Source of the DNA: Pelotomaculum_C sp050950345
GTDB lineage: Bacteria > Bacillota > Desulfotomaculia > Desulfotomaculales > Pelotomaculaceae
Length of the DNA stretch: 64,000 bases
Direction of reading: 5' to 3'
Assembly (NCBI GenBank): GCA_050950345.1
Contig: JBMNHK010000010.1
Coordinates: 1-64,000, forward strand
The translations under genes were made by a program, and so were the position numbers. How positions within the stretch are numbered: position 1 is the first letter of the stretch; the number at the start of each line of letters is the position of its first letter. Positions 53,730-63,260 of this stretch are shown here, one piece after another. The notes under the pieces are model-generated. The model had not been told where the DNA came from, made no database searches, and saw nothing but the letters and a program-made list of their open reading frames with translations.

Positions 53730-55019
53730 GTGGCTAAGAAAAGTATTGGTGTGGGGCTTTTGGGTTTAGGTACTGTGGGCCGGGGAGTTTATCGCATCCT
53801 TACCGACAACCGGTCCGGTGTTGAACAAAAAGCAGGCGTGCCTGTGGAGATTAAGAAGATAATGGTACGTGATACAACCAGGGACCGGGGTGTGCAGTTA
53901 GATAAAATCATATTAACAGACGATTTTAATGATATAATTAATAACCCGGACATTGATATTGTGGTGGAGGTTATGGGCGGGATCAATCCGGCACTATCTT
54001 ATGCGCTAAAAGCCTTGGAACATGGTAAAAGCCTGGTCACAGCTAATAAGGATATGCTGGCGGAGCATGGAAAAGAACTTTTTGAGGCTGCTGAGAAACA
54101 TAATTGTGATCTGTTGTTTGAAGCCAGTGTAGCCGGCGGGATCCCGATCATCAGGCCCCTAAAGGAATCACTGGCGGCCAACCGTATTCGGCAGGTCATG
54201 GGTATCGTCAACGGTACCACTAACTATATGCTGACTAAGATGAGCAAGGAAGGATTGGATTTCCAGACGGTGCTGGCTGATGCGCAAGCGCTGGGTTACG
54301 CTGAGGCGGATCCCACTTCTGACATAGAGGGTTATGACGCGGCTCGCAAAGTGGCCATTCTCGCATCCATCGCTTTCAATACCAGGGTCTCCCTTGAGCA
54401 GGTTTATGTTGAAGGAATTACGCGGATTACCACCGAAGATATCAATTATGCGGGGGATCTGAATTATGTCGTTAAGCTTTTAGGGATTGCCAAGGAAGAT
54501 GAAACCGGCATCGAAGTGCGTGTCCATCCGGCGATGCTGCCTAAACAGCACCCACTGGCTGCTGTTAATGATGTGTATAATGCAGTCTTTGTCAATGGTG
54601 ATGCAGTGGGCAATGTTATGTTTTTTGGCCCGGGCGCCGGTGAACTACCAACAGCCAGTGCTGTAGTGGGGGATATAATCAGTGCCGCCCGCAGCCTGCT
54701 GAAGAATGTACCCGGTTTGTATAACTGCACCTGTTATGATGAAAAACCGGTTAAACCGATGGGCTTGACCTCAACCAAGTACTATATCCGCCTTAATGTT
54801 GTAGATCGTCCCGGCGTGCTGGCCGGTATTGCTGATGTATTTGGTAATAACAACGTGAGCCTGGCCGCAGTGATCCAAAAAGATACCGATGGGCAAGCCG
54901 CCATTTTGGTCCTGGTTACCCATGAAGTATTGGAACAGGATCTGCAGAAAGCCTTGCAGGTCATTAAAGAGCTGCCAACAGTCAACGGTATCGCCAATGT
55001 AATCAGGGTAGAGGAATAG
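53730..55019 (+). CDS. hom: Homoserine dehydrogenase
   Basis: 429 residues. NAD(P) site GLLGLGTVGRGVY, VVEVMGGINPALSYALKAL, TANKDMLAEHG, EASVAGGIPIIRPL, and GYAEADPTSDIEGYDAARK around the catalytic Lys/Asp. A C-terminal ACT domain (VDRPGVLAGIADVFGNNNVSL) suggests threonine feedback. GTG start after AAAGGGGGAG. First gene of hom-thrB-lysC, making threonine from aspartate semialdehyde. Confidence 0.96.
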   Translation: MAKKSIGVGLLGLGTVGRGVYRILTDNRSGVEQKAGVPVEIKKIMVRDTTRDRGVQLDKIILTDDFNDIINNPDIDIVVEVMGGINPALSYALKALEHGKSLVTANKDMLAEHGKELFEAAEKHNCDLLFEASVAGGIPIIRPLKESLAANRIRQVMGIVNGTTNYMLTKMSKEGLDFQTVLADAQALGYAEADPTSDIEGYDAARKVAILASIAFNTRVSLEQVYVEGITRITTEDINYAGDLNYVVKLLGIAKEDETGIEVRVHPAMLPKQHPLAAVNDVYNAVFVNGDAVGNVMFFGPGAGELPTASAVVGDIISAARSLLKNVPGLYNCTCYDEKPVKPMGLTSTKYYIRLNVVDRPGVLAGIADVFGNNNVSLAAVIQKDTDGQAAILVLVTHEVLEQDLQKALQVIKELPTVNGIANVIRVEE

Positions 55020-55042
55020 TAGGACAGGAGGTCTGCAGCCTG

Positions 55043-55945
55043 ATGGTCAGAGTGCAGGTGCCGGCCACAACAGCCAACCTGGGGCCGGGTTTCGACTGTC
55101 TGGGAATGGCATTGGAACTTTATAATATAGTTGAAATGAGCCCTGCTGCCACGGGAACATATATCGAAGTGTCCGGTGAGGGCGCTGGTGATATTGCGAA
55201 AGATAAAAGCAATCTGGTTTACCGGGCTGCTCTACAGATATTTCAACAGGTAGGGTACAATCCCAGCGGTTTGAGATTGCGCTTGACCAATAACATCCCG
55301 GTAGCCAGGGGACTGGGCAGCAGCACGGCGGCAATTGTCGGGGGTATGATTGCCGCCAACATTATCTCAGGTGGCAAGCTATCCCGGCAGGATATCATTA
55401 ACCTGGCCAGCCAGTTGGAAGGGCATCCGGATAATGTGGCTCCAGCCGTACTGGGAGGTATCGTGGTTGCCATCCTGGCGGATGGAGACGTAAAATGTGT
55501 TAAAATACAACCCCCACAAGGTTTAAAAGGTATTGTAGCTATACCGGAATTTACTATGTTCACGAAGACTTCCAGAGAGATGCTGCCCAACCAGGTAGCC
55601 TACCAGGATGCGGCTTTCAATGTAGGGCGGGTAGCTCTTTTAGTGGCAGCGTTACAGCAGGGAGACTTGGGACTTTTAGGCGTGGCCATGGAAGATCGTC
55701 TGCACCAATCCATGCGCTCTTCGACAATTCCAGGGTTTAAAAAAGTGGTGGCTGCGGCTAAGCTGGCAGGTGCCAGGGGGGTTACCTTGAGTGGGGCAGG
55801 TCCCACGGTAATAGCCTTTGCCGATTCCAACCTGGAATTGATCGCCCGTGTCATGGGCGATACTTTTCGCCAAAACAGCGTCAAGTGCCGCGTGCTGGTG
55901 TTGAAACCCAGCCCTATTGGAGCCAGGGCCCTGGAAATAAATTGA
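55043..55945 (+). CDS. thrB: Homoserine kinase
   Basis: 300 residues, GHMP kinase family. Starts with VPATTANLGPGFDCLGMAL and has the ATP loop PVARGLGSSTAAIVGG and a C-terminal GVTLSGAGPTVIAF. Phosphorylates homoserine for threonine synthase. Lies 23 nt after hom. No thrC is in the window. An AGGAGG is 11 nt from the ATG. Confidence 0.95.
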   Translation: MVRVQVPATTANLGPGFDCLGMALELYNIVEMSPAATGTYIEVSGEGAGDIAKDKSNLVYRAALQIFQQVGYNPSGLRLRLTNNIPVARGLGSSTAAIVGGMIAANIISGGKLSRQDIINLASQLEGHPDNVAPAVLGGIVVAILADGDVKCVKIQPPQGLKGIVAIPEFTMFTKTSREMLPNQVAYQDAAFNVGRVALLVAALQQGDLGLLGVAMEDRLHQSMRSSTIPGFKKVVAAAKLAGARGVTLSGAGPTVIAFADSNLELIARVMGDTFRQNSVKCRVLVLKPSPIGARALEIN

Positions 55946-56010
55946 GAAGTTGTTATTTAATCAATATAAATGTCTAACTATGCTTGTCTAAAAAAGGAAG
56001 GCGGTTTTCT

Positions 56011-57222
56011 ATGCTGGTAGTTCAGAAGTTTGGAGGCAGCTCATTGGCTGACGCTGAAAGTATTCGCCGGGTTGCCGGACGAGTTGTCCAGGAAAAGGAT
56101 AAAGGTCATGATGTTGTAGTTGTTGTTTCAGCGATGGGGGATACAACCGACGATTTAGTTGAGTTGGTGGGTGAAATTTCCGATACACCTTCTGAGCGGG
56201 AAATGGATGTAATATTATCAACAGGTGAACAGGTTTCCATGGCTCTTCTGGTCATGGCCATTAACAAGCTGGGACGGCCTGCAATTTCTCTCAATGGAGG
56301 ACAGGTGGGCATTATTACAGATAGCTCCCACACTAAAGCTAAGATACTAAATATTAATGCTGTGCGACTGCAGGATGAAATTAAGCAGGGCAATATTGTT
56401 GTAGTAGCAGGCTTCCAGGGTGTGGATATGAATAATGATATCACGACCTTAGGACGGGGTGGTTCAGATACAACAGCTGTTGCCTTAGCCGCTACCCTTA
56501 ATGCCGATATTTGTGAGATATATACAGACGTTGACGGGGTCTTCACCACTGATCCGCGCATTGTTCCTGAAGCCAAAAAGCTGGATCAGGTTAGTTATAA
56601 TGAAATGCTGGAATTGGCCAACTTGGGTGCTGCCGTCCTGCACCCCCGTGCGGTTGAACTGGCCATGCAGTATGGTTTGCCGCTGCATGTGCGTTCCAGC
56701 CTTAACAGTAATCCAGGTACTTTGGTTAAGGAGGAAAATGATATGGAAAGAAAACATGTGGTAACCGGTGTTGCCTGTGATAATAATGTTGCCAAAATCG
56801 GACTTTTTAATGTCTATGACCGGCCTGGGATTGCTTATATATTATTCAAAGCACTGGCTGATGAAAAGATTAACGTTGATATGATTATTCAAAGTGCTAT
56901 GCGCGATGGCCGTAATGATATAGCTTTTACCTGCCCGCAAGCTGATTTAAAAAAAGCACTGGAAGTTGTTAAGCGCCTGCAGCCGGAAGTAGGCGCATCA
57001 GGGTTTACAAGCGATGACGGGGTAATCAAAGTATCAATCGTCGGCGCCGGTATGATCAGCAACCCTGGTGTGGCGGCAGAGATGTTCGAGGCTCTATACC
57101 AGGAAGGAATAAACCTGGAAATGATCAGTACTTCGGAAATTAAAGTGTCATGTATCATTAAAGCAGGCCAGGGCGAGCAGGCCGTGCGGGCTTTGCACAG
57201 GAAGTTCAATCTGGCTGAATAG
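56011..57222 (+). CDS. lysC: Aspartate kinase
   Basis: 403 residues. Kinase part with VQKFGGSSLADAESI, VVSAMGDTTDDLV and TLGRGGSDTTAVALA, and two C-terminal ACT domains (GLFNVYDRPGIAYIL; VSIVGAGMISNPGVA) that bind lysine or threonine. ATG at 56011 after GAAGGCGG; a longer frame from 55984 has no site. First enzyme of the aspartate pathway, clustered with hom and thrB. Confidence 0.96.
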   Translation: MLVVQKFGGSSLADAESIRRVAGRVVQEKDKGHDVVVVVSAMGDTTDDLVELVGEISDTPSEREMDVILSTGEQVSMALLVMAINKLGRPAISLNGGQVGIITDSSHTKAKILNINAVRLQDEIKQGNIVVVAGFQGVDMNNDITTLGRGGSDTTAVALAATLNADICEIYTDVDGVFTTDPRIVPEAKKLDQVSYNEMLELANLGAAVLHPRAVELAMQYGLPLHVRSSLNSNPGTLVKEENDMERKHVVTGVACDNNVAKIGLFNVYDRPGIAYILFKALADEKINVDMIIQSAMRDGRNDIAFTCPQADLKKALEVVKRLQPEVGASGFTSDDGVIKVSIVGAGMISNPGVAAEMFEALYQEGINLEMISTSEIKVSCIIKAGQGEQAVRALHRKFNLAE

Positions 57223-57263
57223 AATCTATCCTTAATATCATCAAGGAACGCTTTATTACAATG

Positions 57264-57307
57264 AAGTGCACCTCAAATGTTAGACTCTAACCTTTGCAGG
57301 TGCACTT
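57264..57307. terminator. Terminator between lysC and the convergent mutase gene
   Basis: AAGTGCACCT and AGGTGCACTT pair perfectly (10 bp). A second small stem GTTAGA/TCTAAC-like sits in the loop, and TTTG follows. Confidence 0.65.
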
Positions 57308-57348
57308 TGTTATAAGTAAGCAATTGCGTATAAAGCTGGTAATAAGTA

Positions 57349-58560
57349 TTAGGGTTTTATTTCATCACTCAAAAAATAATCCATCAACTCATGACCGGCT
57401 TGAAATACCATACCTTTGGCTGCGGTAGGCTCATCGTAAGCTCTTTCGGTGTATTTTTGCTGACCTTTAGTGTATATGGCAAAGGGCACCGGTTTATTGG
57501 AATGAGTCATGATCGAAAGGGGGGTGGGGTGGTCGGGCAAAACCATGATCTTGTAATCATCGTAAACTTCAAGGCCTTGCAATAATTGACCCAGCATACG
57601 GTCAACCAGTTCAATGGCTTTGATCTTGCTCTCCAACTCGCCTCTGTGTGATACTGCATCTGGCGCCTCCACGTGGAGATAGACAATATCCTGACCATTG
57701 GCCAGTTCATCCAGAGCAGCTCTGACCTTGCCAGCGGCATTGGTATGAATGGTCCCTGTGACGCCCTCCACTTCAACAATGCTAAGACCGGCGCATATGC
57801 CGATCCCTTTTATTAAGTCAACAGCTGATATGACGGACCCATGCAGACCGTACCGGTCATAGAATTTGGGCATATCCGGCCTTTTGCCCTGACCCCAAAA
57901 CCAGAGTCCGTTGGCAGGCCGCAGTCCCTTTTCAACCCTGGCTATATTAACAGGATGGGAAGGTAAATAGCTGCTGCTATCCTTCATCAGGCGCAGAAAA
58001 GTTTCTCCGCCCGGCCCTTTGGGGAGATATGGTCCAATAACCTTGCCGGAAATATCATGGGGTGGGGTAAATTCGCTATCGATTGGGCCGCCTTTCCAGA
58101 CCAGCAGGTGCCTAAAACCAAAGCCGGGGTAAATTTTTAAGTCCTGGTTTTCCAACCCGTCTTTAACTGCGTCGATGAGTTTTGCGGCTTCGGCCGTGGT
58201 TATTTCATCTGCACTGTAGTCAACCATGATTTTTTCCTCATAGGGCTCTTCTGCGGAGAGAGTCACCAGATTGCACCTGTAAGCTACATCCTCATCGTCC
58301 AGCGTAATGTTCATGCTGACCGCCTCCAAAGGTGAACGGCCAGTATAATAAAGACGCGGATCATAACCCAAAACTGACAGATTGGCTACATCACTGCCGG
58401 GTGAAAACCCGTCGGGGACTGTTGCGGCCACACCGATCTCACCGTGGGCCGCCACGAAATCCATATGAGGGGTCAAGGCGTGTTGCAGCGGTGTTTTACC
58501 GTTAAGGGCTGCCAGCGGTTCGTCAGCCATACCGTCTCCAAGTAATATTACGTATTTCAT
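57349..58560 (-). CDS. apgM: Cofactor-independent phosphoglycerate mutase, ApgM-type / possible homoserine kinase
   Basis: 403 residues of the alkaline-phosphatase superfamily. Begins KYVILLGDGMADEPLAAL (metal Asp), has DGFSPGSDVANLSVLGYDP around the catalytic Ser, and late metal motifs HVEAPDAVSHRGE and LPDHPTP. This matches archaeal-type ApgM. Members of the same group have been reported or annotated as an alternative homoserine kinase, which matters because the gene abuts hom-thrB-lysC, though on the opposite strand. A GHMP thrB is present, so the mutase role remains the first choice. The ATG lies 9 nt after GAGGTGTAG-type bases. Confidence 0.88.
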   Translation of the reverse strand: MKYVILLGDGMADEPLAALNGKTPLQHALTPHMDFVAAHGEIGVAATVPDGFSPGSDVANLSVLGYDPRLYYTGRSPLEAVSMNITLDDEDVAYRCNLVTLSAEEPYEEKIMVDYSADEITTAEAAKLIDAVKDGLENQDLKIYPGFGFRHLLVWKGGPIDSEFTPPHDISGKVIGPYLPKGPGGETFLRLMKDSSSYLPSHPVNIARVEKGLRPANGLWFWGQGKRPDMPKFYDRYGLHGSVISAVDLIKGIGICAGLSIVEVEGVTGTIHTNAAGKVRAALDELANGQDIVYLHVEAPDAVSHRGELESKIKAIELVDRMLGQLLQGLEVYDDYKIMVLPDHPTPLSIMTHSNKPVPFAIYTKGQQKYTERAYDEPTAAKGMVFQAGHELMDYFLSDEIKP

Positions 58561-58700
58561 GCTACACCTCGAAATGTTTAGTCATCATCTATAACATATT
58601 CTCCCGTTAAAAAGTGTTTCCTGCAAGAGCAGTATAGAAACCCCTCTCGAATTCCTCGAGCTGAAAAACCTTGCTGCAGGCAAGTGCCAGGAATATTACT

Positions 58701-58738
58701 CTTTTATAAGGAGATACTTCTTATAAGAACTATAAAAG
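58701..58738 (+). promoter_or_regulatory. Inverted repeat in the adhE leader
   Basis: CTTTTATA (58701-58708) and TATAAAAG (58731-58738) are perfect inverted repeats flanking two TTATAAG copies. It ends at the ribosome binding site of adhE. It does not match the Rex consensus TTGTTAA-n4-TTAACAA. Confidence 0.4.
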
Positions 58739-58744
58739 GATGGG

Positions 58745-61456
58745 ATGAGCATGACGGGGAGCACGGCGGAGAATGTGACACGGGACCTCGAGCAAGGAAT
58801 GGTTGACGGTTTGGTCCAGAAAGCACAGGCGGCCTTGCGTAAGCTGGCCGGGTTAAACCAGGTGGAAATCGACAGGATTGTGCAGGCGATGACCCTGAGC
58901 GGCTTAGATCGGCATATGGAATTAGCCAGGCTGGCTGTGGAAGAAACCGGACGCGGTATCTATGAAGACAAGATAACCAAGAACATTTTCGCTACTGAAT
59001 ATATATACAACAGTATCAAGAATCAGCGGACTGTTGGAGTGATCAACAGGAATGATGAAGAAGGCTTTAGTGAGATTGCCGAACCGGTAGGCGTGATTGC
59101 CGGAATTACTCCCGTTACCAATCCTACCTCCACAGTGCTGTTTAAATCTTTGATTGCTATAAAAACCAGAAACCCGATTATTTTCGGCTTTCATCCGGGA
59201 GCACAGCAAAGCAGTGCGGCTGCAGCGAAAACCGTGCTGGATGCGGCTGTTGCTGCCGGGGCTCCCCCTGATTGTATCGGCTGGATTGAACAGCCATCCT
59301 TAAATGCCACCAGGCAGTTGATGTCGCATCCCGGAGTAGCGTTGATCCTGGCAACAGGCGGTTCAGGATTGGTTCAGGCCGCTTATAGTTGCGGCAAGCC
59401 TGCACTTGGTGTGGGGCCGGGCAATGTACCCTGCTATATAGAAAAAACTGCTGTACTAAAGAGGGCGGTTACTGACATTATTCTCAGTAAAACTTTCGAC
59501 AATGGCATGATTTGTGCGTCAGAACAGGGGTTAATTGTCGATCGGGAAATTGCTGCCGAGGTGAAGAGGCTGTTGGTTGAAAACGGCTGTTATTTTCTTG
59601 GGCCTGAGGAGGCGCAAGCTCTGGAGAATCTCGCTACCGCCGGCCGCACCTCTTCTATAAATCCTGACGTGGTTGGACAGCCGGCAGCAAAAATTGCCAG
59701 AATGGCAGGTTTTGTTGTCCCGGAGACAACAAAAATACTGATTGTGCCCTTAGAGGGTATTGGCCCTGATTTCCCCTTATCCCGGGAAAAATTAAGCCCG
59801 ATACTCGCCTATTATGTTGTAGACGGCTACCGTGAGGGTATAGAGCGGTGCCGCCAGATGGTAGAGTTTGGCGGTATGGGCCATTCAGCCGTTATCCATT
59901 CGGAAGATGAGCAGGTGATGGAAAGCTTTGCGGCAAGTATCCCCGTGGGCAGGATTATAGTTAATGCTCCTTCCTCCCATGGAGCTATAGGAGATATTTA
60001 TAACACCAATATTCCTTCACTAACATTGGGCTGCGGTTCATACGGCCACAACTCCACCACTGATAATGTCAGTGCAGTTAACCTGCTTAATATTAAAAGG
60101 GTTGCTGATCGAAGGGTCAATATGCAGTGGTTTAAAGTACCGGAAAGAATATATTTTGAACGTGGTTCTATCCAATATCTCAGCAAAATGCCTGGCATGA
60201 AGCGCGTATTAATCGTGACCGATCCGCCTCTGATCCAATTGGGCTACCTGGATAAGCTTAGATACCACCTGGATAAAAGAACAGAACGTCCTCAAGTGGA
60301 GGTTTTCAGCGAAGTCGAACCAAATCCTTCTCTTGATCTGGTTTTAAAAGGGCGCGATCTAATGGAACGTTTTCAGCCCGACACGATCATAGCCCTGGGC
60401 GGCGGATCAGCCATTGATGCAGCCAAGGGTATGTGGTTGTTCTACGAGCATCCCGGGGTGGAATTTGAATTCTTAAAACTGAAGTTTCTTGATATTCGTA
60501 AACGCAGCTACAAGTTTCCCAAGCTTGGGCGTAAAGCCAGGCTTGTGGCTATCCCCACAACCAGCGGCAGTGGTTCGGAGGTCACTGCATTCGCTGTGAT
60601 CACGGATAAGGGCAGGGATATAAAATATCCTCTGGCTGACTATGAATTAACTCCGGATGTCGCTATTATCGATCCTGATTTTGTGTCTTCCCTGCCGGGT
60701 TCACTGGTTGCTGACGCAGGTTTGGATGTGCTGTCTCATGCTGTTGAGTCTTACGTGTCGGTGATGGCCTCGGAATTTACCGATCCTCTGGCACTCAAGG
60801 CTATCGATCTGGTTTTTCGTTATTTGCACCGGTCCTGGCAAAAAGGTGACGAGGAAGCTAGAGAGCAGATGCATTACGCCGCGACGATTGCAGGAATGGC
60901 CTTCACCAATGCTTTTCTAGGCATTAACCACAGCCTGGCTCATAAGATAGGCGGTGAGTTCGATATCCCTCATGGCCGTGCAAATGCTATTCTGCTTCCT
61001 TATGTCATCGAATATAATGCCGCAATGCCCAGTAAATTTGTCTCGTTCCCCAAGTACGATCACTATATTGCCGCCGAGAAATACCGGCAGATAGCCGCTC
61101 ATTTAAATCTTCCCGCTGCAACAGCGCAAGAAGGTGTGAAGAGCTTGATTGAAGCAATAAGGGCTTTGAACAGGAGCCTGGGTGTACCGGCAACCTTTAA
61201 AGAATTGGGTGTTGAGCGCCGGCAGTATATGGCCAAGCTGCCCCAGTTGGCGGAAAAAGCTTTCGAAGACCAGTGCACGACTACCAACCCGCGTTTACCG
61301 CTTATTTCCGAATTGGAGGAGATTTTAAAACAAGCCTACGATTCTGCTCTTGAGCCACAGGATGAGGTTGAATCCATATATAAACAGCAGAGTTTTATAT
61401 ACGATCCCCCGGTCGAACCGCAAGCATTTCAAAGGGAAAGTGGCATGTTGCAATAA
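58745..61456 (+). CDS. adhE: Bifunctional aldehyde/alcohol dehydrogenase AdhE
   Basis: 903 residues. N-terminal acetaldehyde/acyl-CoA dehydrogenase (about 1-440) with the catalytic Cys in FDNGMICASEQ near residue 257 and FGGMGHSAVIHS. The C-terminal iron-dependent alcohol dehydrogenase has IIALGGGSAIDAAKG, AIPTTSGSGSEVTAFAVI, and the metal ligands in LADAGLDVLSHAVE, INHSLAHKIGG and HGRANAILLPYVI. It converts acetyl-CoA to ethanol, or the reverse in ethanol oxidisers, forming spirosomes. ATG at 58745, with another ATG two codons later. Inverted repeats lie in the leader. A long hairpin follows. Confidence 0.96.
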   Translation: MSMTGSTAENVTRDLEQGMVDGLVQKAQAALRKLAGLNQVEIDRIVQAMTLSGLDRHMELARLAVEETGRGIYEDKITKNIFATEYIYNSIKNQRTVGVINRNDEEGFSEIAEPVGVIAGITPVTNPTSTVLFKSLIAIKTRNPIIFGFHPGAQQSSAAAAKTVLDAAVAAGAPPDCIGWIEQPSLNATRQLMSHPGVALILATGGSGLVQAAYSCGKPALGVGPGNVPCYIEKTAVLKRAVTDIILSKTFDNGMICASEQGLIVDREIAAEVKRLLVENGCYFLGPEEAQALENLATAGRTSSINPDVVGQPAAKIARMAGFVVPETTKILIVPLEGIGPDFPLSREKLSPILAYYVVDGYREGIERCRQMVEFGGMGHSAVIHSEDEQVMESFAASIPVGRIIVNAPSSHGAIGDIYNTNIPSLTLGCGSYGHNSTTDNVSAVNLLNIKRVADRRVNMQWFKVPERIYFERGSIQYLSKMPGMKRVLIVTDPPLIQLGYLDKLRYHLDKRTERPQVEVFSEVEPNPSLDLVLKGRDLMERFQPDTIIALGGGSAIDAAKGMWLFYEHPGVEFEFLKLKFLDIRKRSYKFPKLGRKARLVAIPTTSGSGSEVTAFAVITDKGRDIKYPLADYELTPDVAIIDPDFVSSLPGSLVADAGLDVLSHAVESYVSVMASEFTDPLALKAIDLVFRYLHRSWQKGDEEAREQMHYAATIAGMAFTNAFLGINHSLAHKIGGEFDIPHGRANAILLPYVIEYNAAMPSKFVSFPKYDHYIAAEKYRQIAAHLNLPAATAQEGVKSLIEAIRALNRSLGVPATFKELGVERRQYMAKLPQLAEKAFEDQCTTTNPRLPLISELEEILKQAYDSALEPQDEVESIYKQQSFIYDPPVEPQAFQRESGMLQ

Positions 61457-61480
61457 CATCTACCGGTTTAAAAGATTAAA

Positions 61481-61562
61481 CCCCCTCCCCAATGTGATGC
61501 TTTAAGGAAAACGCAGTTATATTTGGCGCCTTCCTTTGCATCACATTCAGGGGGTGCTTTTT
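61481..61562 (+). terminator. Long compound hairpin after adhE
   Basis: CCCCCT...AATGTGATGC (61481-61500) pairs with GCATCACATT-CAGGGGG (61538-61554). The stem is extended inside by AAGGAA/TTCCTT, and T5 follows. It is unusually long for a simple terminator. Confidence 0.7.
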
Positions 61563-61630
61563 GCTGTCCTAGTTAGAACAAGAGTATGCTGCCCAAGGAA
61601 AGTGGCCTTGACTGGGTAGGGGGGCAAGGG

Positions 61631-62398
61631 CTAGGCAGGGAAATGTTTTAGCAGCCAGGTTAAAGTGATTTGCCAGGCTTCCCGGTAATGCATGGTGAAC
61701 TGGTGGTCTGCCTGAGGTATTACATGCAATTCCTTGGGCTCGCCTGCGGCCCTAGCGATGAGGGATGCGTCCGTTACCGGCACCACAGTATCTTTTTCAC
61801 CATGTATAACAAGCAACGGCCGGGGGGAAATCTTAGCGGCGCTGCCGGCGGGATCATATTGAGCCAGGTCGGAGAAAAATGTGCTGCGCACCATAACGGT
61901 GCCGCTGAGGTCATGTAGCGGTTGCAGATCACCCTGGGCTTTATTTGGCGTGCCCCGTGCCGCATTGAACAGCTTTACCAGTTGGGCCGGAGCGGCCCAG
62001 GTGCATACCCCTGCTACACGCCTGTCCAGGGCGGCATGGAGTAAAGCTGTCGTACCACCGAAGCTCCTGCCGAGGGTGACAATGCGTTTAAAGCCAGCCC
62101 TCAGGCCATATTCAACAGAGCAGGCCAGGTCTTCAATGTGTCCCGTTAAGGTTATATCTGAAAAATTACCCTCGCTTTCGCCAGAACCGGTGAAATCAAA
62201 GAGCAGTACAGCATAACCATGCCTGGCGAACTCTTCAGCCATAGCAATGGCCCTGCCGCCCCCTTCCTTGCTGCCGGTGAAACCATGGCAAACAACAACG
62301 AGAGTATGAGCTCCGGCGCCGGCATAAAGCAGGCCGGAAATTAGCAGGTCTTGTTTATTGGGATAGCTTATCCTTTCCCACTTATATAGTTCTGACAT
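61631..62398 (-). CDS. Alpha/beta hydrolase (serine esterase family)
   Basis: 255 residues, no signal peptide. Oxyanion/nucleophile region VVVCHGFTGSKEG, catalytic Ser112 in LGRSFGGTTA, Asp203 in HGEKDTVVP and His232 in ADHQFT complete the triad. It resembles bacterial dienelactone-hydrolase/YqkD-like and cinnamoyl-esterase-like enzymes; the substrate cannot be told. Upstream on the same strand is lepB. Confidence 0.9.
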   Translation of the reverse strand: MSELYKWERISYPNKQDLLISGLLYAGAGAHTLVVVCHGFTGSKEGGGRAIAMAEEFARHGYAVLLFDFTGSGESEGNFSDITLTGHIEDLACSVEYGLRAGFKRIVTLGRSFGGTTALLHAALDRRVAGVCTWAAPAQLVKLFNAARGTPNKAQGDLQPLHDLSGTVMVRSTFFSDLAQYDPAGSAAKISPRPLLVIHGEKDTVVPVTDASLIARAAGEPKELHVIPQADHQFTMHYREAWQITLTWLLKHFPA

Positions 62399-62470
62399 AA
62401 TTACACCGCCTCAAAAAATAGTTTGAAACCAGGCTCAACAAATGCTCTGGGACATGGAGCAAAGCCGGCT

Positions 62471-63007
62471 TCAGCGCGCGGGCTTTGTAGACGGCGCATT
62501 AAAAATAGTAGCTTCAGAAAATGGATAAAAACGGGCCACGGCTTTCCCGATAATTAGTTCATCAGGTACCGTGCCCCAATACCTGCTGTCAAAACTATCG
62601 TTGCGGTTATCACCCATAACAAAGAGACTGTTTTCAGGTATGACAACAGCTTGGTAGTCATCTTTCGGTTTTTCCAGTTCATAGGGTTCATCCAGGGGTT
62701 CGCCGTTAATATAGACCAGGCCATTCTTGATTGCAATGGTATCGCCAGGAAGACCGATAACTCTCTTGATCATAGCTTCCTGCAATCCGCTTGACGGGGG
62801 CGCTTTAAATACGATTAGATCACCCCTGTCGATGCCGCAGATATGAAAGGATATCTTGTCAATGAGTAGGCGGTCACCGATATTTAGGGTTGGCAACATG
62901 GATTCGGAAGGTATCCATCTGGCCTCTGCCACGAAGGTTCTGATTCCCAGGGCAAGTAATGCGGCGAAAACGATTATACCGAACCATTCCAGGATGTATT
63001 TATACAA
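62471..63007 (-). CDS. lepB: Signal peptidase I
   Basis: 178 residues. One N-terminal membrane helix (WFGIIVFAALLALGIRTFV), catalytic Ser36 in IPSESMLPT, Lys81 in IKRVIGLPGD, and VMGDNRNDSFDSRYWG. Cleaves signal peptides of exported proteins outside the membrane. TTG start after AAAGGT. Small Gram-positive form with one transmembrane anchor. Confidence 0.96.
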   Translation of the reverse strand: MYKYILEWFGIIVFAALLALGIRTFVAEARWIPSESMLPTLNIGDRLLIDKISFHICGIDRGDLIVFKAPPSSGLQEAMIKRVIGLPGDTIAIKNGLVYINGEPLDEPYELEKPKDDYQAVVIPENSLFVMGDNRNDSFDSRYWGTVPDELIIGKAVARFYPFSEATIFNAPSTKPAR

Positions 63008-63041
63008 TTGCAGCAGACCTTTGCTGTGTGGTTATGTCGCT

Positions 63042-63071
63042 ATGTTAAATCATTGGCGATCTTATTGTCAA
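63042..63071 (-). promoter_or_regulatory. Candidate promoter of lepB
   Basis: Minus-strand TTGACA, 18-nt spacer, TAACAT, 35 nt upstream of the start. Confidence 0.45.
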
Positions 63072-63260
63072 CCAGAAGTGCGGCAACTTCAAATGCAAAC
63101 CTGCCCTTAAAAGGGCTATAATGATAGGGATGGTTGGTTTACTGAAATGGAAGGTCATGCCGGCCAGCCCGGTCGTATGCTTTTCAAATTGTTAGAAACA
63201 TGCTACTATGGCAATAAATATATTTGAAGATGGCTAACTGGGTATGAGGTGACGATAGTG

